The translations under genes and the position numbers were made by a program. The notes beneath the pieces are model-generated. The model had not been told where the DNA came from and did not search any database. It was given only the letters and a program-made list of their open reading frames with translations. From the NCBI GenBank assembly GCA_017407365.1, contig JAFQWR010000140.1, positions 1-12,230 of the forward strand: DNA of 12,230 bases, read 5' to 3'. This DNA is from Clostridia bacterium (GTDB taxonomy: Bacteria; Bacillota; Clostridia; Christensenellales; HGM11417). How positions within the stretch are numbered: position 1 is the first letter of the stretch; each line of letters begins with the position of its first letter. Below are positions 5,978 through 12,230 of the stretch, piece by piece.

Positions 5978-6475
5978 TTATTCCACCTTTTGCAGTGCCG
6001 CAAGCAGAATGCACGCAAGGTTTACCCTTTGCCGTTGTGTCAGCGTAAGGGTAGAGGCGAGCGTTTCCTCTGCGACAGAAAGCTTCTTTTCTTCCGTGGC
6101 GCTGTCTATGCGTGCAATCAGTGTGCGACTGAAGGCGAGCGCACGCTGATAGGGCAGATAGTGCATCAGAATGCCCGTAGCCGTCAGAAGTCTTGCCTCC
6201 GAAAGGTCTGTTCTTGTGGAGGCTCTGCTCAAAAAGTTGCGTATCACCTGCGTGCAGGCGCCTGCGGTAACGCTTCCCGAAAGAGCGTCCGTCTTTTGTA
6301 AGAAAAGCGCATATACGAGATACAGCAAAAAGCCGCCCAGAAAGCTGAAAAGATCTCCGTATTTGTTGTGCACGGCGGGCAGCTTCCGCTTGATCAGCTC
6401 GGTGATTGCCGAAACGGTTAAAATCACGAGCGCAGTATCTCCGCCGTATTCCGTGAGTAAGGTAGTTGCATCCAT
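5978..6475 (-). CDS. Unrecognised small membrane protein
   Basis: 165 residues from the ATG at 6475 (MDATTLLTEYGG). Two hydrophobic segments lie at about 14-28 and 43-60, separated by a basic linker (KRKLPAVHNKYGD). They are followed by about 100 residues that are mostly helical and polar/charged, with ASTRTDLSEARL (85-96) and a C-terminal LTQRQRVNLACILLAALQKVE. The short N-terminal two-helix layout vaguely resembles phage holins, but no phage genes are nearby and the tail is long, so I assign no function. An upstream in-frame ATG at 6646 would start before the predicted promoter and is rejected. The nearest Shine-Dalgarno (AAGGGGGA) lies about 13 bases before the ATG, longer than usual, so the start is moderately certain. 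The gene is monocistronic with its own promoter and terminator. Confidence 0.65.
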   Translation of the reverse strand: MDATTLLTEYGGDTALVILTVSAITELIKRKLPAVHNKYGDLFSFLGGFLLYLVYALFLQKTDALSGSVTAGACTQVIRNFLSRASTRTDLSEARLLTATGILMHYLPYQRALAFSRTLIARIDSATEEKKLSVAEETLASTLTLTQRQRVNLACILLAALQKVE

Positions 6476-6542
6476 ACTCTTAAAAAATCCCCCTTCTTTT
6501 ATTGGCAGGGGAGCGGTCAGGCAAGGGTTGACCGTTGCGCTT

Positions 6543-6572
6543 ATTATAACAGACGGCAGGGGCAGAAAGCAA
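6543..6572 (-). promoter_or_regulatory. Promoter of the minus-strand membrane protein gene
   Basis: On the minus strand TTGCTT (6572-6567), an 18-bp spacer and TATAAT (6548-6543), with TGT just before the -10 (extended -10). Predicted start near 6536 gives a leader of about 60 bases. It diverges from the aldolase promoter 70 bp away. Confidence 0.7.
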
Positions 6573-6640
6573 ATTTTCTGGCAAAATACGGGGATTTTAT
6601 TTTTCAATGCCTCTAACCACTTACATACCGCCTTTTCTGC

Positions 6641-6669
6641 TTGCAAAAAAAGCCGATTTATGGTATACT
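6641..6669 (+). promoter_or_regulatory. Promoter of the aldolase gene
   Basis: TTGCAA (6641-6646), a 17-bp spacer and TATACT (6664-6669) preceded by TGG (extended -10). Predicted start near 6676, leader about 47 bases. Confidence 0.85.
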
Positions 6670-6722
6670 GTTAGTCGAAAAAATAACGCGCGTAAATGAT
6701 TTTTTACGCAGGGAGGTTTATC

Positions 6723-7658
6723 ATGGCACTCGTTACTTCCAAGGAGATGTTCGAAAAGGCTTACCAGGGCGGCTACGCTATCGGTGCTTTCAACGTGAAC
6801 AACATGGAAATGATCCAAGGTATCGTTAAAGCAGGTACCGAGGTCAACGCACCCCTCATTCTGCAGGTTTCCGCAGGCGCACGCAAGTACGCTAACCCCA
6901 CCTACCTCAAAAAGCTGGTAGAGGCAGCAGTGATTGAGTCCGGTCTGCCCATCGTTCTGCATCTGGATCACGGCGATAGCTTTGAGCTTTGCAAATCCGC
7001 CATTGACGACGGCTTTACCTCCGTTATGATCGATGCAAGCAAGTATTCGATGGAAGAAAATATCCGCATTACCCGCCAGGTGGTAGAGTATGCGCACGAC
7101 CGCGGCGTAGTGGTAGAGGCTGAGCTCGGCAAGCTTGCAGGCGTAGAGGATGACGTTAACGTAGATGCAAAGGACGCTATGTTCACCAACCCCGAGGAGG
7201 CAGCAGAGTTCGTTCAGGCAACCGGCATCGATTCTCTTGCAATCGCTATCGGCACCAGCCACGGCGCATTCAAGTTCGGTCCCGACACCAAGCCCATGCT
7301 TCGCTTTGATATCTTAGAGCAGGTTGGCAAATTACTGCCCAACTTCCCCATCGTTCTGCACGGTGCTTCCAGCGTTCCTCAGGATCGCGTAAAAATCATC
7401 AACGAAAACGGTGGTGCAATGCCCAACGCAATCGGTATCCCCGAGGAGATGCTCCGTCAGGCAGCTACCATGGCTGTTTGCAAAATCAACATCGACTCTG
7501 ACCTTCGCGTAGCATTCACCTCGGCTATCCGCAAATATTTCAACGAAAATCCCGCACACTTCGATCCCCGTCAGTACCTCACCCCCGCACGTACGGCTAT
7601 CTACGAGATCGTTAAGCATAAGCTGATCAACGTGCTTGGCTGTGCAGGCAAGGCGTAA
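6723..7658 (+). CDS. fba: Class II fructose-1,6-bisphosphate aldolase
   Basis: 311 residues, zinc-dependent aldolase that reversibly cleaves fructose-1,6-bisphosphate to dihydroxyacetone phosphate and glyceraldehyde-3-phosphate in glycolysis/gluconeogenesis. Key residues are all present: D82 (catalytic) and H83 (zinc) in HLDHGDS, E134 in VEAELG.LAGVED, H180 (zinc) in GTSHGAFKF, H213 (zinc) in VLHGASSVP, and the phosphate-binding KINIDSDLR (254-262). Length and motifs fit the Gram-positive FbaA-like type. The ATG at 6723 is chosen because GGGAGG (6711-6716) lies 6 bases upstream; an in-frame ATG at 6696 lacks this and adds nine residues absent from the family. Codon choice (many GGT, CGT, GCA) suggests high expression. 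Monocistronic. Confidence 0.97.
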   Translation: MALVTSKEMFEKAYQGGYAIGAFNVNNMEMIQGIVKAGTEVNAPLILQVSAGARKYANPTYLKKLVEAAVIESGLPIVLHLDHGDSFELCKSAIDDGFTSVMIDASKYSMEENIRITRQVVEYAHDRGVVVEAELGKLAGVEDDVNVDAKDAMFTNPEEAAEFVQATGIDSLAIAIGTSHGAFKFGPDTKPMLRFDILEQVGKLLPNFPIVLHGASSVPQDRVKIINENGGAMPNAIGIPEEMLRQAATMAVCKINIDSDLRVAFTSAIRKYFNENPAHFDPRQYLTPARTAIYEIVKHKLINVLGCAGKA

Positions 7659-7767
7659 GCGGATTTTTTGAAAAACGCATATCTGCAAAAATGAACGGAC
7701 GTCGGGCGCGTAAGGCAGGAGCAGAGTAACGGCTTCCCTTCTTATGCTCTTCAAGCGGCACTCCGTG

Positions 7768-7795
7768 TTGTCTGTCATTTTTTCCTTATTATAAT
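7768..7795 (+). promoter_or_regulatory. Weak promoter-like site between fba and secD
   Basis: TTGTCT (7768-7773), a 16-bp spacer and TATAAT (7790-7795). Transcription would begin near 7802, right at the hairpin 7802-7832, so any product would be terminated at once. It may be chance in an AT-rich stretch. The same TATAAT region also reads as a -10 on the minus strand. Confidence 0.25.
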
Positions 7796-7801
7796 TAGTA
7801 A

Positions 7802-7832
7802 AAAGCGGTGCGTTTCTGGCGTGCCGTTTTTT
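7802..7832 (+). terminator. Probable terminator downstream of fba
   Basis: CGGTGCG (7806-7812) pairs with CGTGCCG (7820-7826) using two G-T pairs, extended by A-T pairs (AAAAG with TTTTT), and followed by TTTTTT (7827-7832). It is about 145 bases after the aldolase stop. The rest of the 7659-8016 gap shows no convincing gene; a further 9-bp hairpin (7918-7926 with 7934-7942) has no U tract. Confidence 0.6.
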
Positions 7833-8016
7833 GCATATATGCGTCGGCTGCCCGATGCTCCCTTTTTTAGGGTGAGAAAGAGGTTTGTAAGCAAAAAACA
7901 GCTCGTCCTCCCCGTGAAAATCGCCCCGAAAAAGGGTGATTTCCTTAAATCTTGCAGAAAGTTTGGCGTTTTCGCTGAAATTTTGCAAATAGAAAAGGAA
8001 AAGGGGCTTGTTTTTA

Positions 8017-8045
8017 TTGACGAAAGAGCAAAAAAAAAGTATAAT
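8017..8045 (+). promoter_or_regulatory. Strong promoter of the secD-secF unit
   Basis: TTGACG (8017-8022), a 17-bp spacer rich in A, and a perfect TATAAT (8040-8045). Predicted start near 8052, giving a leader of about 98 bases before secD that contains the small ORF at 8082-8153. Confidence 0.88.
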
Positions 8046-8068
8046 ATACTATACGCGATATAATTAGA

Positions 8069-8145
8069 CGAGGATGATAATATGGCAGAAAGCGCCACTA
8101 AGGCCGCGCGCCTCTACCGTCATCCTAATATGGCTAAGGAGGACG
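8069..8145 (+). promoter_or_regulatory. Candidate translational switch in the secD leader
   Basis: The element CGTCATCCT (8118-8126) has two mutually exclusive partners. It pairs upstream with AGGATGA (8071-8077; 7 Watson-Crick pairs plus one G-T), which covers the leader ORF's Shine-Dalgarno. It pairs downstream with AGGAGGACG (8137-8145; 8 of 9 pairs, one A-G mismatch) around a 10-base loop, which covers the secD Shine-Dalgarno. A small AGGC/GCCT hairpin (8101-8113) lies inside the upstream pairing. Sequestration and regulation are inferred from base pairing only. Confidence 0.45.
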
Positions 8146-8153
8146 CGGCATGA
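8082..8153 (+). CDS. 23-residue leader ORF coupled to secD
   Basis: Reads MAESATKAARLYRHPNMAKEDAA and stops at TGA 8151-8153, overlapping the secD ATG at 8150 (ATGA). A Shine-Dalgarno GAGGAT (8070-8075) precedes its ATG, and it lies wholly between the secD promoter and secD. The peptide is hydrophilic with no membrane or signal segment, unlike the known secretion-monitoring arrest peptides, and no arrest motif is obvious. Its likely role is to bring ribosomes across the structure covering the secD start, but it could also be incidental. An in-frame internal ATG at 8130 is a second possible start. Confidence 0.45.
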   Translation: MAESATKAARLYRHPNMAKEDAA

Positions 8154-9559
8154 AGAACAAAGTCAGCAAATCACGTAAGCCGGGTGCAATCGTAACCTTA
8201 ACGATTCTGTGCTTACTCATCGCATTCTGCGGCGTATTCACGTTTGTCAGCTTCTCTTACGGAGATAACGACTACAAGGAATACGTGTCCGTAGTAGGTG
8301 CCATCAAACTGGGTATCGACCTTAAGGGTGGCGTGTACGTCGTAATGGAGCCCAGCTACACCAAGATGGTCAAGGATAGCGAGGGCAACTCTTCCGAGGT
8401 AGCAATGACGGAAGAGGAAATCGCTGAAACGGATGCAACGTTAGACGAAAGCATGGACGCTATCGTTCTTGCGCTCACCAACCGTTTAACGGCTAAGGGC
8501 TACACCGAAGCAACCGTACAGCAGCAGATCTCCATCGACGGCAAGAAGAAAATCCGTATCGAAATTCCCGACGTAGACGATCCCTCCGAGGCTCTCGAGA
8601 TCATCGGTCAGCAGGCTACGCTCGAATTCTATTCTGCATTAGAGCCCACCAAGGTTGTTATGACCGGTGAAAACATCGAAAAGGCTTTTGTAACCTACGA
8701 CACCGAGACCAGCTCTTACGTAGTTGCCATCACGGTTGATGATGCAGGTAAAAAGGCCTTCCAGAAGGCTACCGCTGCTCTTGTGAATTCCTCGCTTTCC
8801 GCTGAGGAAAAGGTCATCAGCATCGAGTTGGACGGCGAGGTTATCTCCTCTCCTACCGTAAGCACGACCATCAACCAGAACAATATGCAGATTACCGGTA
8901 ACTGGACGGGTGAAGAGGGCTTCGAGTATGCGCAGAACCTTGCAATGCTGTTGACCAGCGGCTCGCTCCCCGTACGCTTTGCGGCAGTTGAGCCCCGTAC
9001 CATGAGTGCAACGCTCGGCGAAAACGCTCTTCAGATGAGCCTTCTCGCAGGTGCTATCGGTTTAGCTCTGGTTATGGTATTCATGGCTATCTACTATAAG
9101 GGCTTAGGCGTAGTGGCAGACATCGCTCTGCTTATTTACATTATCCTTCTGCTCTTCTTAATGAGCCAGATTCCCCTTGTTCAGCTTACGCTTCCCGGTA
9201 TTGCAGGTATCATTCTCAGTATCGGTATGGCGGTTGACGCGAACGTCGTTATTTTCGAGCGTATCCGCGACGAGGCGAAGAAGGGCAAATCTGCACCCAA
9301 GGCAGTGCAGGATGGCTTCAAGCGTGCTACCGCTGCCATCGTGGATGCCAACATCACCACGATCATTGCGGCAGTCGTTCTGTTCTTCCTCGGAACCGGT
9401 ACCATTCAGGGCTTTGCAACCACGCTGTTCTTAGGTATCGTTGTATCCATGTTCACGGCTCTTCTCGTTACTCGTTGGCTGATTCAGCTCTTCCTGAAGA
9501 TCAACGACACGAATAAGAAATTCTACGGTCTGAAAGAGGGGGAAGAAATCAATGCTTAA
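8150..9559 (+). CDS. secD: Protein translocase subunit SecD
   Basis: 469 residues with the RND-type SecD plan: transmembrane helix about 12-36, conserved LGIDLKGGVYVV (54-65), a large extracytoplasmic domain to about 290 (short form typical of Gram-positives) containing SGSLPVRF near 270-277, then five helices about 293-447. The motif PGIAGIILSIGMAVDANVVIFERIRDE (349-375) includes the D363 position and is the SecD signature. SecD works with SecF beside SecYEG, using the proton or sodium gradient to pull preproteins outward. Shine-Dalgarno AAGGAGG lies at 8136-8142; the start overlaps the leader ORF stop. The stop overlaps secF by 8 bases. Confidence 0.97.
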   Translation: MKNKVSKSRKPGAIVTLTILCLLIAFCGVFTFVSFSYGDNDYKEYVSVVGAIKLGIDLKGGVYVVMEPSYTKMVKDSEGNSSEVAMTEEEIAETDATLDESMDAIVLALTNRLTAKGYTEATVQQQISIDGKKKIRIEIPDVDDPSEALEIIGQQATLEFYSALEPTKVVMTGENIEKAFVTYDTETSSYVVAITVDDAGKKAFQKATAALVNSSLSAEEKVISIELDGEVISSPTVSTTINQNNMQITGNWTGEEGFEYAQNLAMLLTSGSLPVRFAAVEPRTMSATLGENALQMSLLAGAIGLALVMVFMAIYYKGLGVVADIALLIYIILLLFLMSQIPLVQLTLPGIAGIILSIGMAVDANVVIFERIRDEAKKGKSAPKAVQDGFKRATAAIVDANITTIIAAVVLFFLGTGTIQGFATTLFLGIVVSMFTALLVTRWLIQLFLKINDTNKKFYGLKEGEEINA

Positions 9560-10673
9560 AAAAGAATTCCAACTTGTACAGAAGGTAAAGCTTTATCTGA
9601 TCATTTCCCTTGTTGTTATTCTGCTCGGCGCAGGCTTTATGATTTTCCGTGCTGTAAGCGGTAATAATTTCTTAAACCTCGGTATCGACTTCACCGGCGG
9701 CACCGTGCTTACCGTTGAAACGGGCAGCGAAATGAACGCAAGCAACAAGCAGGCAGTAGAAAACACCATCATCGATTTCTTAAAGGCAGAGGGTGTTACC
9801 GATTTTGCTCCCGTTCAGTCGAGTGATATCGGCACCACCAATGCAAACATGATCATCAAGTTCGTTGCTCCCTCCATCGAAGACATGAAGGCAAAGCACC
9901 CCGAGATCGCAGATTCCTTTATCGAGGATACCGACGTATTGGAATATCTCCGTGCTGTTATCATGGGCTCCTACGGCAGTGAGGGCGACAGACTGTTTGA
10001 GGCTGTTTCCGCTCATTTCAGCGCTGAATATGCAGAGGACGATTTCGTTCGTAACGTAGAATCTGTTTCTGCATCCGCATCCGAAACGCTCGTTCTGTAC
10101 ACCTTCGTAGCTGTCATCGTTGCAGCTGTTCTCATCCTGGTTTACATTGCAATCCGTTTCCGTTCCTTCTCGAGCGGTCTTGCTGCTGTATTCGGCTTAC
10201 TGCACGACGTGCTCGTGATGGTTGCAATCGTTGCTATCATCAACCTGCAGATCAACAGCACCTTCATCGCTGCTGTTATCACGATTATCGGTTATTCGAT
10301 CAACAACACGATTATCGTATTCGACCGTATCCGTGAAAAACGCAGAGCAGACAGCGCACTTGCTCCCACTCCCCTGGTAAACAGTGCCGTTCGTGATACG
10401 GTTACCCGTACCATCAACACCACCATCACCACCCTGCTCCCCCTGGTTGCTCTTGCATTCTTAGGCGGCGCATCCATCACCGAGTTCATTATCCCCATCA
10501 TCATCGGTCTGTTCGCAGGTGTTTGGTCTTCCGTATTCATCTCGCCTGAGCTTTGGGCAGTTTATATGGAGCATTCCATCAAGAAAAAGGGCGATAAGAG
10601 CGAATATATGAAGCAGATAAAGCTGCGTGAAAAAGCTGCAAAAAAGGCTAAGCCTGCAGCTGAAGAAGCTTAA
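9552..10673 (+). CDS. secF: Protein translocase subunit SecF
   Basis: 373 residues. Transmembrane helix 13-34, LNLGIDFTGGTVLTVET (41-57), an extracytoplasmic domain to about 178, then five helices with HDV (D219) and GYSINNTIIVFDRIRE (247-262), the SecF signature. It pairs with SecD as the motive subunit of the Sec accessory complex. The extracytoplasmic part holds an acidic insert (about 108-170, MKAKHPEIADSFIEDTD...). The C-terminal tail from about 342 is strongly basic and Lys/Ala-rich (KKKGDKSEYMKQ...KAAKKAKPAAEEA), likely cytoplasmic. Its start overlaps the secD stop by 8 bases, implying coupled translation. Shine-Dalgarno GAGGGGGAAG lies about 9536-9545. Confidence 0.97.
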   Translation: MLKKEFQLVQKVKLYLIISLVVILLGAGFMIFRAVSGNNFLNLGIDFTGGTVLTVETGSEMNASNKQAVENTIIDFLKAEGVTDFAPVQSSDIGTTNANMIIKFVAPSIEDMKAKHPEIADSFIEDTDVLEYLRAVIMGSYGSEGDRLFEAVSAHFSAEYAEDDFVRNVESVSASASETLVLYTFVAVIVAAVLILVYIAIRFRSFSSGLAAVFGLLHDVLVMVAIVAIINLQINSTFIAAVITIIGYSINNTIIVFDRIREKRRADSALAPTPLVNSAVRDTVTRTINTTITTLLPLVALAFLGGASITEFIIPIIIGLFAGVWSSVFISPELWAVYMEHSIKKKGDKSEYMKQIKLREKAAKKAKPAAEEA

Positions 10674-10697
10674 TAAGTTTTCATCACAATCTCGCAG

Positions 10698-10730
10698 AGG
10701 GTCTTCCGCGTAAAGGAAGGCCCTTTGTTG
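10698..10730 (+). terminator. Weak or partial terminator between secF and recJ
   Basis: AGGGTCTTCC (10698-10707) pairs with GGAAGGCCCT (10715-10724) with one T-G pair around GCGTAAA, followed by TTGTTG. The U tract is interrupted, so some read-through into recJ is likely; no separate recJ promoter is evident in the 86-base gap. Confidence 0.6.
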
Positions 10731-10759
10731 TAGAAGAAATCCGCCGTAAGGAGTTTTTT

Positions 10760-12230
10760 GTGTCACACGAGTTTGACCCAAAATTTCATATTCGCACCGA
10801 GGTATTAGAGCTGCTTTCTTCGCGAGGTATCGCAGAGGAGGCTGCTCTTTTGCGCTATTTTACGGCAGGCGTGCAGCATTTCAGCGATCCCTTTGCGCTC
10901 ACGGGCATGAGGGAGGCTGTCGCACGCATTCACCGTGCAATCCAATCGGGCGAAAGCATCGTAATTTACGGCGATTACGATGCAGACGGCATTTGCTCCG
11001 TTTCCATTCTGTACCTTGCGCTTTTAGATAAGGGCGCACGGGTAAATTGGTATATTCCCGAGCGGGAGGAGGGCTACGGCTTGCATTTAGAGGCAATCGA
11101 CTACCTCATCAGGGAGCACGCCCCCACCCTTCTCATCACCTGCGACTGCGGCATCTCCGCTAAGGACGATATTGCCGTGATTATGCAAAAGGGTATCGAC
11201 GTAATCGTTACCGACCACCACGAGCTGCCCAAGGCGTTGCCCGTATGCACTGTGGTCAATCCCAAGCAAGACAGCAATCCTTCTGTAACCGCTCTTTGCG
11301 GTGCAGGGGTAGCATATAAAGTAATAGAGGCCCTGTTTGGCAGGGAATATGCCCTCTCGTATCTGGATATCGCAACCATTGCCACCGTTGCAGACAGCGT
11401 GGACCTTTTGGGTGAAAACCGCGATATCGTGACCGAGGGCTTAAAAATGCTGAACGCTAATCCCCGACCCGGTATCAAAAAGCTGCTCGAAAAAAGCGGG
11501 CAGAAGGAGGTTACCGCCGTTCAGCTTGCCTTTACCGTAGTGCCGCGCATCAACGCCGCAGGCAGGGTGGGCGAGGCAAAGCGTGCGCTCAGTCTGTTTT
11601 TTGAGGAGGACGAGAGCCGCCTCAGCGAGGTGGTAGAGGAGCTTGACCGCGCCAATACCGAGCGTCAGCAGCTGTGCGAGCAGATGCTTAATGAGCTTTC
11701 CTCCGACAGCCGCTTTTTAAGCATTCTGCGTGGCAGTGTGCTTGTGTTTTACCATCCCGATTGGCAGGCGGGCGTCATTGGCATCGTTGCCAGCAAGCTG
11801 ACCGATCGCTACAAGCGCCCCGTATTTATCTTCTGCGACGCAGACGGAGCAATCAAGGGCTCGGGCAGAAGCGTAGAGGGGGTAAACCTGTTTCAGCTTC
11901 TTTCTGAAATGCAGGATATTCTGTTGCAGTTTGGCGGTCACAGTCAGGCGGCAGGTGTATCGTTGAAGGCAGAGCATTTAGAGGAATTCCGTCAGAGAGC
12001 GTGTGCCTTTGCAGACCGTGCCGTAATGCCTGAGCAGGTGCAGGAGTACGATGCCGAAATCGACGAAAATGACATCGACCTTTCGCTTGCGGAATCGCTT
12101 GCCCGTATGGAGCCCTTTGGTGTGGGCAATCGCAGACCGCTGTTTCTTGTTCAACCCAAGCGTGTAAGCGTACAGCCTATGAAAAAGCACGAGGAGCATC
12201 TGGTGGTGCAGACCCCCGCCTTTGAGGCAA
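10760..12230 (+). CDS. recJ: Single-stranded-DNA-specific exonuclease RecJ (partial, first 490 residues)
   Basis: Open from a GTG at 10760 to the window edge. The GTG is chosen because AAGGAG (10748-10753) lies 6 bases upstream and no ATG is nearby. It is a DHH/DHHA1-family 5'-3' exonuclease used in recombination and repair. The metal-binding motifs are present: GDYDADGI (71-78), CDCG (128-131), TDHHE (151-155), IATVAD..DLLGENRDIV, PRINAAGR (262-269), and in the DHHA1 part FGGHSQAAG with GGH at 392-394, then FGVGNRRPLF. The C-terminal OB fold begins before the edge but is incomplete. The order secD-secF-recJ is common in Clostridia, which supports both the annotation and the taxonomy. No frameshift was seen. 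Confidence 0.95.
   Translation, partial: MSHEFDPKFHIRTEVLELLSSRGIAEEAALLRYFTAGVQHFSDPFALTGMREAVARIHRAIQSGESIVIYGDYDADGICSVSILYLALLDKGARVNWYIPEREEGYGLHLEAIDYLIREHAPTLLITCDCGISAKDDIAVIMQKGIDVIVTDHHELPKALPVCTVVNPKQDSNPSVTALCGAGVAYKVIEALFGREYALSYLDIATIATVADSVDLLGENRDIVTEGLKMLNANPRPGIKKLLEKSGQKEVTAVQLAFTVVPRINAAGRVGEAKRALSLFFEEDESRLSEVVEELDRANTERQQLCEQMLNELSSDSRFLSILRGSVLVFYHPDWQAGVIGIVASKLTDRYKRPVFIFCDADGAIKGSGRSVEGVNLFQLLSEMQDILLQFGGHSQAAGVSLKAEHLEEFRQRACAFADRAVMPEQVQEYDAEIDENDIDLSLAESLARMEPFGVGNRRPLFLVQPKRVSVQPMKKHEEHLVVQTPAFEA

Noticed and set aside
5978..6475. Firm annotation as a phage holin
   Set aside because: Resemblance is limited to two short helices; no lysis or phage genes adjoin, and the tail is too long for a typical holin.
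6476..6646. Longer form of the minus-strand membrane protein from the ATG at 6646
   Set aside because: It would begin upstream of the predicted promoter (6543-6572), and the added residues read through the -10 region.
7332..7988. Long minus-strand ORF through the end of fba
   Set aside because: Mostly antisense to the certain aldolase. The internal ATG at 7778 has an AAGGAAAAA before it, but the nearby TATAAT is too close for a leader containing that site.
7775..8098. ORFs on both strands in the fba-secD gap (minus 7775-8098, plus 7821-8063)
   Set aside because: They run through the terminator hairpin and the secD promoter, have low-complexity composition and no ribosome sites.
8082..8153. 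Leader peptide as a SecM/VemP-type arrest peptide
   Set aside because: It has no signal or membrane segment and no RAGP/RAPP-like or other known arrest motif; only coupling and unmasking are supported.

Overview
The window looks like chromosomal DNA from an anaerobic, low- to mid-GC member of Bacillota, most likely class Clostridia and possibly a gut lineage. The evidence is the compact Gram-positive SecG, separate SecD and SecF genes followed directly by recJ (a common clostridial order), a gpmI-secG-smpB arrangement, a ferredoxin-bearing aldo/keto reductase, a GH78-type glycosidase, strong Shine-Dalgarno sites and near-consensus sigma-A promoters, several with an extended TGn -10. Species cannot be named from the sequence alone. 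No rRNA, tRNA, CRISPR array, insertion sequence or prophage module was recognised.

Left part (1-3201, + strand): the 3' end of phosphoglycerate mutase gpmI; a strong promoter and hairpin leader; secG; a rho-independent terminator; smpB; a ferredoxin-type aldo/keto reductase; and, overlapping it by 4 bases, a DEDDh exonuclease whose C-terminus looks like a double-stranded-RNA-binding domain. A terminator closes the unit. The RNase R gene (rnr) that commonly sits between secG and smpB is absent here.

Middle part (3202-6650): a purine-rich tract with a possible 30-residue ORF; a textbook promoter; a cytoplasmic GH78-like alpha-L-rhamnosidase; its terminator; then about 400 bases without a recognisable gene. 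That stretch nevertheless carries its own promoter, two near-identical palindromes 33 bp apart, tiny ORFs and a terminator, so it may be an undescribed small-RNA or small-protein unit. On the minus strand there is an unrecognised small membrane protein with its own promoter and terminator.

Right part (6641-12230, + strand): class II fructose-bisphosphate aldolase with its own promoter; about 420 bases with a terminator and no convincing gene; then a strong promoter driving a leader with a 23-codon ORF coupled to secD, followed by secF and recJ (cut by the window edge).

The most interesting observation is the secD leader. One 9-base element can pair either with the Shine-Dalgarno of the leader ORF or with that of secD. 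The two pairings exclude each other, and translation of the leader ORF would unmask secD. This is a candidate translational switch for the SecDF translocase subunits. The second is the exonuclease/dsRBD-like fusion beside smpB. Central metabolism (gpmI, fba) and protein export (secG, secD, secF) are the core themes; the rhamnosidase and reductase are accessory catabolic functions.
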